This document shows positions 41,549 to 48,324 of a stretch of 64,000 bases of DNA, piece by piece. Under the pieces are notes generated by a model. It was not told where the DNA came from. It saw only the letters and a list, made by a program, of their open reading frames with translations, and ran no database searches. This DNA comes from Sphingomonas sp. KR3-1. GTDB taxonomy: Bacteria; Pseudomonadota; Alphaproteobacteria; Sphingomonadales; Sphingomonadaceae. Location of the stretch: the NCBI RefSeq assembly GCF_040049295.1, contig NZ_JBDZDQ010000002.1, positions 620,001-684,000 of the forward strand. The letters are read 5' to 3'. Each line of letters opens with the position of its first letter. Positions within the stretch are counted from its first letter, which is position 1. Both the position numbers and the translations under genes were made by a program.

Positions 41549-41583
41549 GCCCACGGTTGGTTCATGCCGGCCGTGGGCTTTCC
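41549..41583 (+). terminator. Terminator after the hydrolase operon
   Basis: Stem GCCCACGG (41549-41556)/CCGTGGGC (41571-41578) followed by TTTCCT. Located 50 bases after the hydrolase stop. Confidence 0.6.
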
Positions 41584-41648
41584 TATTGCGACTGTCGTTC
41601 CGGCGGTGCTTCGGGCATGGCGGGTCGATCGGGAAGAGAGGGACGCGG

Positions 41649-42005
41649 ATGACGGAAGCAAAGCCATGGGACGGCGAACAGGTCCGGAAATGGCTGGAGC
41701 GCCGCTTCGCGGCCGCGCGGCTCGACCAGGCGGCGGCGGACCGCCGCGGCTATGAGGCGCAGGACGATTATGACAAAGCCGCTGCCGAGGAATGGGTGTG
41801 CCGCGCGCTGCAGGCGGAGGCGAGCACCAACGACCAGGCCGCGTTCGCCAAGCGGCTCAAGGATCTGATCGGGCAGGACGAATATCCGCAGACGGGCATC
41901 TATGACGACACCAAGTTCGAACGGCACGTCCGCGGCCATCTGCGCAAGATCGCCAAGATGACCAAGGTGAATGAAGGCTTCGAGAAGACGCTGCGATACC
42001 AGTGA
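41649..42005 (+). CDS. Hypothetical charged helical protein
   Basis: 118 residues; GAGAGGGA precedes the ATG at 41649. Composition is strongly charged with many Ala and Lys (WLERRFAAARLDQAAADRRGYEAQDDYDKAAAEEW; LKDLIGQDEYPQTGIYDDTKFERHVRGHLRKI), suggesting an all-helical cytosolic protein. No family recognised. It is monocistronic between a terminator and the convergent cytochrome P460 gene. Confidence 0.65.
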   Translation: MTEAKPWDGEQVRKWLERRFAAARLDQAAADRRGYEAQDDYDKAAAEEWVCRALQAEASTNDQAAFAKRLKDLIGQDEYPQTGIYDDTKFERHVRGHLRKIAKMTKVNEGFEKTLRYQ

Positions 42006-42018
42006 CGGGCTCGGCGCC

Positions 42019-42540
42019 CTATTCCGAATACACCGTGAACACCAGATCCGCCTTCGCCTCGAGCGCCTCCAGCTTGGCATGGCAGGCGAAGCACGACCTG
42101 GTCAGCGCCGCATCCTGGTTGGCCATGCCCTTCTCGAACTGGCCATAGCCCCAGCCGCCGCTCGCGGCATAGCGCTTCGAGTCCTTCACGCTCACCTGCA
42201 CATTGGTCGGCTCTCCCGCGACGAAGGATTGCGGCGCGGGGAATACCGTGTCGTTGCGCGACGACGACTGATATTGCCAGGCGAGCCGCACGATCACCGC
42301 GCCATCCGGGAAGGGGCGCTTGCCCTCGCGAAAGGCCTTCACCGCGATATCGTTACCCAGGATCGCACGGATATCGTTGTTCCTGCCTGCTTCGTGCGCG
42401 ACGCTGATCAGCTTCCAGTCGCGATAGTCCTTGGGAAGCTTGACGCCATAGACGGGCGGGGCCTCCTGTCTCGGCCACACGGCGGCGATCCCGAAAATCA
42501 GGATCGCGGCGCCCAAGGCGGCATTGCCGAGGCGTCTCAT
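42019..42540 (-). CDS. Cytochrome P460 family protein
   Basis: 173 residues. N-terminal membrane/signal segment (about 6-22), then the P460 core: YGVKLPKDYRDWKLISVAHEAGRNNDIRAILGND, FPDGAVIVRLAWQY, and a C-terminal heme-attachment motif CFACH (about 150-154). Cytochromes P460 and their non-canonical relatives are periplasmic heme proteins; some oxidise hydroxylamine, most in heterotrophs are uncharacterised or act in detoxification. Overlaps the alpha/beta hydrolase gene by 4 bp, so translationally coupled. Confidence 0.88.
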   Translation of the reverse strand: MRRLGNAALGAAILIFGIAAVWPRQEAPPVYGVKLPKDYRDWKLISVAHEAGRNNDIRAILGNDIAVKAFREGKRPFPDGAVIVRLAWQYQSSSRNDTVFPAPQSFVAGEPTNVQVSVKDSKRYAASGGWGYGQFEKGMANQDAALTRSCFACHAKLEALEAKADLVFTVYSE

Positions 42541-43565
42541 GCCAGCTTTGCCACGTCGAGCACCGCCTTGGCGAACGCCGCGGGCGCTTCCTGAGGCAGG
42601 TTATGCCCGATCCCGCCGGCGATCAGCCGGTGCTCGTAGGGGCCGGTGAACTTGGCGCGATATTGCGACGGATCGGGATGCGGGGCGCCATTGGCGTCGC
42701 CTTCCATGGTGATCGCCGGGATCGTCACGACCGGGCCGGTCGCGAGCTTAGCCTCGATCGCGTCATACTTCGCCTCGCCTTCGGCCAGGCCGAGCCGCCA
42801 GCGGTAATTATGGATCACGATCGCGACATGGTCGGGGTTGACGAAGTTCGCCGCCGAACGGTCATAGGTCGCCGTGTCGAACGCCCATTTCGGCGAGGCG
42901 AGCTGCCAGATCAGCTTGTTGAAGTCCTTGGCGTTCGCCGCATAGCCGGCCTTGCCGCGCTCGGTGGCGAAGTAGAATTGGTACCACCATTGCAGCTCGG
43001 CTGCCGGCGGCAACGGCTTGGCATTGCCCGCCTGGCTACCGATCAGATAGCCGCTGACCGAGACCAGCGCCTTGCAACGCTCCGGCCAGAGCACCGCCAT
43101 GATGTCCGCGGTGCGGGCGCCCCAGTCGAAGCCGGCGACGATCGACTGGCGGATGCCGAGTGCGTCCATCAGCGCCAGCCCGTCTGCCGCGAGCGCCGCC
43201 TGCTGGGCATTGCGCGGAGTCTCGGCTTCGCGGATCACCGTGGTGCCATAACCGCGTAGGTGCGGCACGATTACGCGGTAGCCGCGTGCCGCCAGCAACG
43301 GCGCGACTTCGGCGAAGGCGTTGATGTCATAAGGCCAACCGTGGAAGAGCAGAACGGCCGGGCCGCCTGCTGGACCCATCTCGACATAGCCGATGCTCAG
43401 CACGCCCGCACCGATCTGCTTGACCGGGCCGATCGGCGCGAGGGCGTCCGGTGCGGCTCGGGACGCGGCGGTGGCGGAACCACCGGCCAGCGTCGCGATC
43501 GCGGCGGCCCCGTGGAGGAAACTGCGCCGGTCGGCATTCAGGATTTCGGACAGCGGCTTCGACAT
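42537..43565 (-). CDS. Exported alpha/beta hydrolase (epoxide hydrolase/dehalogenase-like)
   Basis: 342 residues from the ATG at 43565 with AAAGGAG in front. Tat-like signal (DRRSFLHGAAAIATLAGG, about 12-30). Alpha/beta hydrolase with VLLFHGWPYDINAF (about 72-85), nucleophile Asp in IVAGFDWGARTA (about 148), and His in GGIGHNLPQEAP near the C-terminus. An Asp nucleophile points to epoxide hydrolase or dehalogenase rather than esterase. Operon with cytochrome P460; a copy of the tandem-repeat operator (43627-43650) lies about 60 bp upstream. Confidence 0.88.
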   Translation of the reverse strand: MSKPLSEILNADRRSFLHGAAAIATLAGGSATAASRAAPDALAPIGPVKQIGAGVLSIGYVEMGPAGGPAVLLFHGWPYDINAFAEVAPLLAARGYRVIVPHLRGYGTTVIREAETPRNAQQAALAADGLALMDALGIRQSIVAGFDWGARTADIMAVLWPERCKALVSVSGYLIGSQAGNAKPLPPAAELQWWYQFYFATERGKAGYAANAKDFNKLIWQLASPKWAFDTATYDRSAANFVNPDHVAIVIHNYRWRLGLAEGEAKYDAIEAKLATGPVVTIPAITMEGDANGAPHPDPSQYRAKFTGPYEHRLIAGGIGHNLPQEAPAAFAKAVLDVAKLA

Positions 43566-43626
43566 GACTCGCTCCTTTCGGCAGGGGGAACCCGTCGAAT
43601 ATAAGCCAGCGAACGGAAAGGTGCCT

Positions 43627-43650
43627 GTTAGTCGCTGTGATCTGCTGTGA
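43627..43650. promoter_or_regulatory. Tandem-repeat operator upstream of the hydrolase-P460 operon and tetR
   Basis: GTTAGTC (43627), GCTGTGA (43634-43640), GCTGTGA (43644-43650). The same order and spacing as at 38874. It lies in the divergent gap between the hydrolase (start 43565) and tetR (start 43701). Confidence 0.5.
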
Positions 43651-43668
43651 GCGCGTGGATTGCGTCTT

Positions 43669-43681
43669 GAATGATCGTTCC
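43669..43681. promoter_or_regulatory. TetR-type operator upstream of tetR
   Basis: GAATGATCGTTCC, a near-perfect dyad around GATC (GAAY-GATC-RTTC). The same 13 bases occur in reverse orientation at 44284-44296 upstream of the quinone oxidoreductase gene. Confidence 0.6.
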
Positions 43682-43700
43682 AATATCCTATTTTCGCGGC

Positions 43701-44267
43701 ATGGCGAGACCCAAGGAATTCGATCACGACCGTGTCGTGGAAGCCGCGGTGACGGTATTCCGCGAGCATGGCTTTGAGGGCAGCTCGGCGCAGATGCTCG
43801 TCGATGCGATGGGGATCGGCCGGCAGAGCCTGTACGATACCTTCGGCGACAAATGGGGCATCTATCGCGCGGCGCTCCAGTTTTATTCGGACGCCGAAGT
43901 TCATGCCCATGCCGACATGCTGGCGAGCCGCGAACGGGCAGTCGACGGCATAAGGGCGATGTTCGATCGCGTCGCGGAGGAGGCGGAGCGGGGCTGCCTC
44001 GGGGTCAGCTCGGTCGTCGAGTTCGGCTGCAGCGCGCCCGATCTCGTCAAGATTCGCGAGGCTGCGGGTGGGAAGCTCGCCCGGGCGGTGAAGGCTGCGC
44101 TGGCGAAGGCGCAAGCGCAAGGCGATGTCGCCGCCGATCTCGATCTGGACGCGCTCGCCAGGTTCCTGATTGCCTCGATCTCCACGCTGCGCCTCGCCGC
44201 GCGCTCGGGGGTGGGCCGCGCGGATCGCGCCGCCCTGGTCGATCTTACAATGCGCGCGCTGCGATAA
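43701..44267 (+). CDS. TetR/AcrR family transcriptional regulator
   Basis: 188 residues from the ATG at 43701; an upstream ATG at 43671 lies inside the operator and is rejected. The N-terminal HTH (about 8-52) reads HDRVVEAAVTVFREHGFEGSSAQMLVDAMGIGRQSLYDTFGDKWGIYRAAL, with the usual YDTFGDK end. The C-terminal ligand domain has a Cys (AERGCLGVSSVVEFGCSAPD) typical of the TetR_C_10-like subgroup that responds to electrophiles or quinones in some members. Identical operator dyads in front of itself and of the next gene imply autoregulation and control of the quinone oxidoreductase. Confidence 0.92.
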   Translation: MARPKEFDHDRVVEAAVTVFREHGFEGSSAQMLVDAMGIGRQSLYDTFGDKWGIYRAALQFYSDAEVHAHADMLASRERAVDGIRAMFDRVAEEAERGCLGVSSVVEFGCSAPDLVKIREAAGGKLARAVKAALAKAQAQGDVAADLDLDALARFLIASISTLRLAARSGVGRADRAALVDLTMRALR

Positions 44268-44283
44268 TCATTTGCCCAATTCT

Positions 44284-44296
44284 GGAACGATCATTC
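44284..44296. promoter_or_regulatory. TetR-type operator upstream of the quinone oxidoreductase gene
   Basis: GGAACGATCATTC, the exact reverse complement of 43669-43681. It lies 18 bases before the start codon at 44314, close enough to block transcription or translation. Confidence 0.6.
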
Positions 44297-44313
44297 AATA
44301 AGGAAACAGCGAA

Positions 44314-45282
44314 ATGAAGACGATGACAATGTCCGCGGTAGGTGGGACCGAAGTTCTGACGCTTCTCGACCTGCCCGAACCCGTGCCGGGGCCCGGCCAG
44401 GTGCTGGTCGAGATTACCGCTGCCGGCGTGAACTTCATGGACATCGGTGTGCGGCAGGGAATGGCGTGGCAGGAGATGCCGCTGCCCCGCGCGCTTGGCG
44501 TCGAGGGCGCCGGACGCGTTATCGGGCTGGGCGAGGGCGTCACCGATCTCGCGCTCGGGCAGCGTGTCGCCTGGGTATATGCGCCGGGCAGCTATGCCGA
44601 GCGGATCGCCATTCCGGCAGCCGCGCTGGTGCCGCTTCCCGACGATATCGACGACCGCACTGCCGCCGCGCTGATGATGCAGGGCCTGACCGCCAGCCAT
44701 TTCGCCACGGATTTCTATCCGGTCCAGCGCGGCGATGTGGCGCTGGTCCATGCCGCGGCGGGCGGACTCGGGCAGTTGCTCACCCAGATCATCAAGCTGC
44801 GCGGCGGCACCGTGATCGGTCGCGTCTCCAGCGTCACCAAGGTTGCGGCGGCCAAAGCGGCGGGCGCGGACCATGTCATTGTCGATGCCAAGGGCGACTT
44901 CGCTGCCGAGGTGTTGCGCCTGACCGGGGGCGAGGGTGTGCATGTCGTCTATGACGGCTCGGGCCCGGCAACCTTCGAGGGCTCGCTCGCCTCGCTGCGC
45001 CGCTCGGGCACCTTCTGCTGGTATGGTCCGGTGCTGGGTGGGCCGGAGGCGATCGACATCATGCGCCTGCCGCGCAGCATCAAGATCGGCTATGCCGTCT
45101 TCTCAGACCATATCTACACGCCTGAGCTGCTCCGCGCTCGCACGACCCGGCTGTTCGACTGGGTGCGCGAGGGACAGCTGCGGATCGCGCCGGCAACCGA
45201 TTACGCGCTGGCCGATTCCGCGCAGGCGCATGCCGCGATGGAGAGCCGCGCGACTACCGGCAAGCTGCTCCTCATTCCGTGA
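44314..45282 (+). CDS. qor: Zinc-independent NADPH:quinone oxidoreductase (MDR)
   Basis: 322 residues; AAGGAAA precedes the ATG. QOR-type medium-chain reductase: PGPGQVLVEITAAGVNFMDIGVRQG (about 26-50), RALGVEGAGRVIGLGEGV, ALMMQGLTASHFATDFYPV, Rossmann motif VHAAAGGLGQLLTQIIK (about 144-160; AAGGxG of QOR), and the signature YDGSGPATFEGSLASLRRSGTFCWYG. No zinc-binding cysteines. It reduces quinones or other electrophiles. Controlled by the adjacent TetR as judged from the shared operator. Confidence 0.92.
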   Translation: MKTMTMSAVGGTEVLTLLDLPEPVPGPGQVLVEITAAGVNFMDIGVRQGMAWQEMPLPRALGVEGAGRVIGLGEGVTDLALGQRVAWVYAPGSYAERIAIPAAALVPLPDDIDDRTAAALMMQGLTASHFATDFYPVQRGDVALVHAAAGGLGQLLTQIIKLRGGTVIGRVSSVTKVAAAKAAGADHVIVDAKGDFAAEVLRLTGGEGVHVVYDGSGPATFEGSLASLRRSGTFCWYGPVLGGPEAIDIMRLPRSIKIGYAVFSDHIYTPELLRARTTRLFDWVREGQLRIAPATDYALADSAQAHAAMESRATTGKLLLIP

Positions 45283-45288
45283 CGCTGT

Positions 45289-45816
45289 CTATGTAGCGGC
45301 GGGCAGGCCGATGGTGACGGTGGTGCCGTTACCCGGTGCGCTGTCGATCTCGGTCCAACCGCCGCTGCGCTCGGCGAAGCGGCGGACGGCGGCGAGACCC
45401 AGTCCGTGCCCGTCAAGGGCGAATCCAGGAGCGAAGGCGAAGGCCATCGTCGCCGCGCTCATGCCGGGACCGTCATCGATGGCGTGCAGCAGTACGGCCT
45501 GGCCCTGCCGGGCAAGGGCGAGGAGCAGCACGCCACCCTCGGGCATCGTGCCGCGCGCATGGGTGACGAGGTTGAACACGGCATTCTCGAACGCGTGGAT
45601 CTCGCAGGCCACCGCGGGCAGGTCGTCGGGGAGGTCGAAGCCCAGATCGACCAGGGGACCAGCGGCGAGGATGAGCAGGGGCGCGATCGCGGCGATCGCC
45701 TGAGCGGGAGGGATCAGCTCGTCCTCCGCGGCGGCGTGACGATCAATCATCGGGCCCGGGCCTGGCGTTGGGCAGGCACAGCAGCAACTGCGGCGATGCG
45801 CACCGATCTGCTTCAT
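45289..45816 (-). CDS. Stand-alone HATPase-domain protein (histidine-kinase-like ATPase)
   Basis: 175 residues from the ATG at 45816, chosen for GGAGAAAG upstream; an ATG at 45750 is an alternative. Only the catalytic ATPase domain of a histidine kinase is present: N-box ENAVFNLVTHARGTMPEGG (about 95-113), G1 IDDGPGMS, G2 GHGLGLAAVRRFAE, and the final GNGTTVTIGLP. There is no HisKA or sensor domain. It may be an anti-sigma-like kinase, a relic of a hybrid kinase, or act with a separate phosphotransfer protein. The N-terminus is Cys/Pro-rich (SCCCACP). It is convergent with qor and divergent from the sigma factor gene. Confidence 0.7.
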   Translation of the reverse strand: MKQIGAHRRSCCCACPTPGPGPMIDRHAAAEDELIPPAQAIAAIAPLLILAAGPLVDLGFDLPDDLPAVACEIHAFENAVFNLVTHARGTMPEGGVLLLALARQGQAVLLHAIDDGPGMSAATMAFAFAPGFALDGHGLGLAAVRRFAERSGGWTEIDSAPGNGTTVTIGLPAAT

Positions 45817-45994
45817 ACGGCTTTCTCCAAGATGGGCCGGATTGTGCATCGAAGTACGGCCTGCGCGCCATTGCACGATGGTATGGGCTGGACCTTGGTA
45901 TCGCTTTGCGCTGCAACGCATTGATTTCCCGCGCTGCGCCGGACTAGCTGCCGCTATTGGCTACTCGCGCGCGGTTGTGAGATGATGGACCGGA

Positions 45995-46525
45995 ATGGGG
46001 AGAAATACGCACGACATCAGCCACTCGACGCTGGCCCTTGAAGCCGGGCCGGTGCGACGCTGGCTGTCCGGCTATTTCCACCGTCGGGTTCGCGACCATG
46101 ATGAGGTAGAGGACCTGGTGCAGGACGTCTTCACCCGGATCGTAGCCCGAGACAGCGAGGAGGCCGTAGGCCATCTCGGCGGCTATGTGATGCGCACCGC
46201 GGCCAGCGTGTTGGCCGACCGCGCCCGCCGCCGCGCCGTACGCCAGGCCGATCTGCATATCGTGCATGATGGCGATCGGCACGGTGACGACGCGCTCGAT
46301 CCCGAGCGCGTGCTGAGTGGTAAGCAGGACCTCCATGCCGCCACCGCCGCGTTGCTGTCGTTGCCCGAGCGGACCCGCACGGTGTTCGTCTTGCGGCGGC
46401 TCGAGGGGCAGCGGCACGCAGATATTGCCCGGCATCTCGGTATTTCGATCAGCGCGGTGGAGAAGCATATGGTTCGCGCGATGCGCCATTTGAGCGCGGA
46501 GATGGAGAAGCGCGATGGTGCGTGA
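45995..46525 (+). CDS. FecI-type ECF sigma factor
   Basis: 176 residues. Region 2 is visible at WLSGYFHRRVRDHDEVEDLVQDVFTRIVAR (about 23-52) and region 4 at LPERTRTVFVLRRLEGQRHADIARHLGISISAVEKHMVRAMRHL (about 124-167). The VEKHMVRAMRHL recognition helix is typical of FecI/PvdS-like iron-starvation sigma factors. It overlaps the fecR-like gene by 11 bp. The matching TonB receptor is encoded about 1.8 kb away on the other strand. The whole set should form a cell-surface signalling system: receptor senses ligand, FecR relays, FecI activates. Confidence 0.92.
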   Translation: MGRNTHDISHSTLALEAGPVRRWLSGYFHRRVRDHDEVEDLVQDVFTRIVARDSEEAVGHLGGYVMRTAASVLADRARRRAVRQADLHIVHDGDRHGDDALDPERVLSGKQDLHAATAALLSLPERTRTVFVLRRLEGQRHADIARHLGISISAVEKHMVRAMRHLSAEMEKRDGA

Positions 46526-47510
46526 GGCACTCACTTCCGCGCGGCTCCGCGCCATGCCGACCGACGAGGCCGCCGCGCTGTTCGCCGTGCGCCGAGCCGA
46601 AGGGCTGACGGAGAGTGAACAGGCGCTGCTGGCCGAATGGCTGACGGAGCCTGTGCATGCCCGGGCCTTCGAGCAGATTGAACGCGGGTGGGATGCGTTC
46701 GACGAAGCCGGCGACGACGAAATTCTCGCGGCCATGCGTGAACATGCCCTGGCGCCGCGCGCGCGCGGCGGGTTGCATTGGCCGCAGGTTGCCGCAGTGG
46801 CCGCCATGCTGCTGGTCGTTGTCGCGGTGGGCCTGTGGTTTATGCTTCCGCAGCCGCGACAGGAGACCCCACAGGTCGCCTGGGCTCGCTACGAAGCGCC
46901 AGCGAGTCAGGTTCGGCCGGTCACCTTGGCGGATGGCAGCGTGATGACGCTCGACGCCGGCAGTGCAGCGGAAGCGCGGTTCGTGACGGACGGGCGCGCG
47001 ATCCGGCTGCTGCGCGGCCGCGCGCTGTTCGAGGTCAGCCACGATCCCGCACGCCCCTTTGGCGTGACGGCCGCGCGCCGCCGCATTGTCGCGCTCGGCA
47101 CACGCTTTGAAGTCGATCTGGGCGGCGATGCGCTGAAGGTGACGTTGCTCCGCGGAAAGGTCGCGGTCGAGCCGGTTGGTATCCCCGCGAAGACCGTCAC
47201 GCTCGCGCCCGGCCAACAATTCATCGAGCGGGGGGGAGCGGCCTCGGTCGGCACGGTGCCCATGCTAGAAGCACCGGCCTGGAGCCGCGGGCTGCTCGAT
47301 CTCGACGACGTGCCGCTCGGCGCGGCAGTGGCCGAGATCAACCGCTACGCCCAGGACCACATCGTCATCCGCGATGCCGGCGTGTCGGCCCTGCGCGTGT
47401 CAGGCCAGTTCCGCGCCGGCGAGGCGGCGCGCTTCGCCAATACCGTGGCGGAGCTGCACGACTTGCGCGTGATCCGCCGCGGCAGCGAAATCGAACTCGT
47501 GCGGAAATAA
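46515..47510 (+). CDS. FecR-type anti-sigma factor/sensor
   Basis: 331 residues. An N-terminal cytoplasmic DUF4880 segment (about 10-60, EAAALFAVRRAEGLTESEQALLAEWLTEPVHARAFEQIERGWDAF) precedes one membrane helix (about 94-114). A periplasmic FecR domain (about 130-230: VTLADGSVMTLDAGSAAEARF, RLLRGRALFEVSHD, RRIVALGTRFEVDL) and a C-terminal DUF4974/STN-like region (LDLDDVPLGAAVAEINRYAQDHIVI) follow. It should bind the sigma factor inside and the TonB receptor's signalling domain in the periplasm. Overlap with the sigma gene indicates coupled translation. Confidence 0.92.
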   Translation: MVREALTSARLRAMPTDEAAALFAVRRAEGLTESEQALLAEWLTEPVHARAFEQIERGWDAFDEAGDDEILAAMREHALAPRARGGLHWPQVAAVAAMLLVVVAVGLWFMLPQPRQETPQVAWARYEAPASQVRPVTLADGSVMTLDAGSAAEARFVTDGRAIRLLRGRALFEVSHDPARPFGVTAARRRIVALGTRFEVDLGGDALKVTLLRGKVAVEPVGIPAKTVTLAPGQQFIERGGAASVGTVPMLEAPAWSRGLLDLDDVPLGAAVAEINRYAQDHIVIRDAGVSALRVSGQFRAGEAARFANTVAELHDLRVIRRGSEIELVRK

Positions 47511-47577
47511 TTTTCATCGGCAGGTGTGGGTTTCGCAATTCGCTGCGTCCTTGGCGTGAATTTCGAAAAGGCCGATC

Positions 47578-48321
47578 ATGACCGCGACCCTAGCTTCCTA
47601 TGACAGCCGCCGCGCCGACAGTGTGCTCTTTCTCGGCAGTGCCGGTGTTCCGGTCGTGCGGATGCGGGCGAGGCATCGGCTCGATCCCGCCGCGCGCCAG
47701 CCACAGGCGGTGGTGCATATCGTCCACACCGATGACGCAGCCGCCGAACACCTCGCCGCGCTTTGCCGCGCGACGGGGATCGAGGCGCAGCTGCACGCCA
47801 GCATCCAGGCCTTTGCCGAGGCAGAGCTGCCCGATGCGCCGGCCTGCCTGCTCCTCCAGCTGCGCAGCGCCTCGGTCAGTGCGTTTGAGGCGCTGGCACA
47901 GCGTGTCGCGCCGGTGGCGCGCCCGCCGATGATCGTCGTTGCCGAGCGCGCGGAAGTACGCACCGCGGTCCAGGCGATGAAGGCGGGAGCGATCGAATTC
48001 TTCGACCGCGTGCCGCGCGACCAGGACCTGCTCGATGCGATCGGTACCGCGATCGGCATGGATCGGGCGCGCCGTTGGCTCGCGGTGGATTGCGCGGCGC
48101 TGCGGGCAGCCTTCGCGCTGCTCACCGATCGCGAGCGCCAGGTGATGGCGCGGGTAACGCAAGGGCTGCTCAACAAGCAGGTCGCCGGCGAGCTGGGTAT
48201 CACCGAGATCACGGTGAAGGCGCATCGCGGCGCGGTGATGCGCAAGATGGGCGCCCGCACGCTTGCCGATCTGGTCCGCATGGCCGATGCGCTGGCCTAT
48301 CTGAACGGCGCGCAGAACTGA
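47578..48321 (+). CDS. LuxR/FixJ-type response regulator with degenerate receiver
   Basis: 247 residues. The C-terminal LuxR-type HTH (about 178-240) is intact: LLTDRERQVMARVTQGLLNKQVAGELGITEITVKAHRGAVMRKMGARTLADLVRM, like FixJ. The middle is a receiver-like fold (about 45-165: VVHIVHTDDAAAEHLAAL, FFDRVPRDQDLLDAIGTAI). Where FixJ has the phospho-acceptor Asp (VLDVRMP), this protein has CLLLQLRSAS, so the acceptor is replaced by Gln. The Lys/KP loop is also changed (FFDRVP). Probably a phosphorylation-independent regulator. It lies between fecR and the convergent TonB receptor gene, 3 bp from its stop. Confidence 0.82.
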   Translation: MTATLASYDSRRADSVLFLGSAGVPVVRMRARHRLDPAARQPQAVVHIVHTDDAAAEHLAALCRATGIEAQLHASIQAFAEAELPDAPACLLLQLRSASVSAFEALAQRVAPVARPPMIVVAERAEVRTAVQAMKAGAIEFFDRVPRDQDLLDAIGTAIGMDRARRWLAVDCAALRAAFALLTDRERQVMARVTQGLLNKQVAGELGITEITVKAHRGAVMRKMGARTLADLVRMADALAYLNGAQN

Positions 48322-48324
48322 GCC

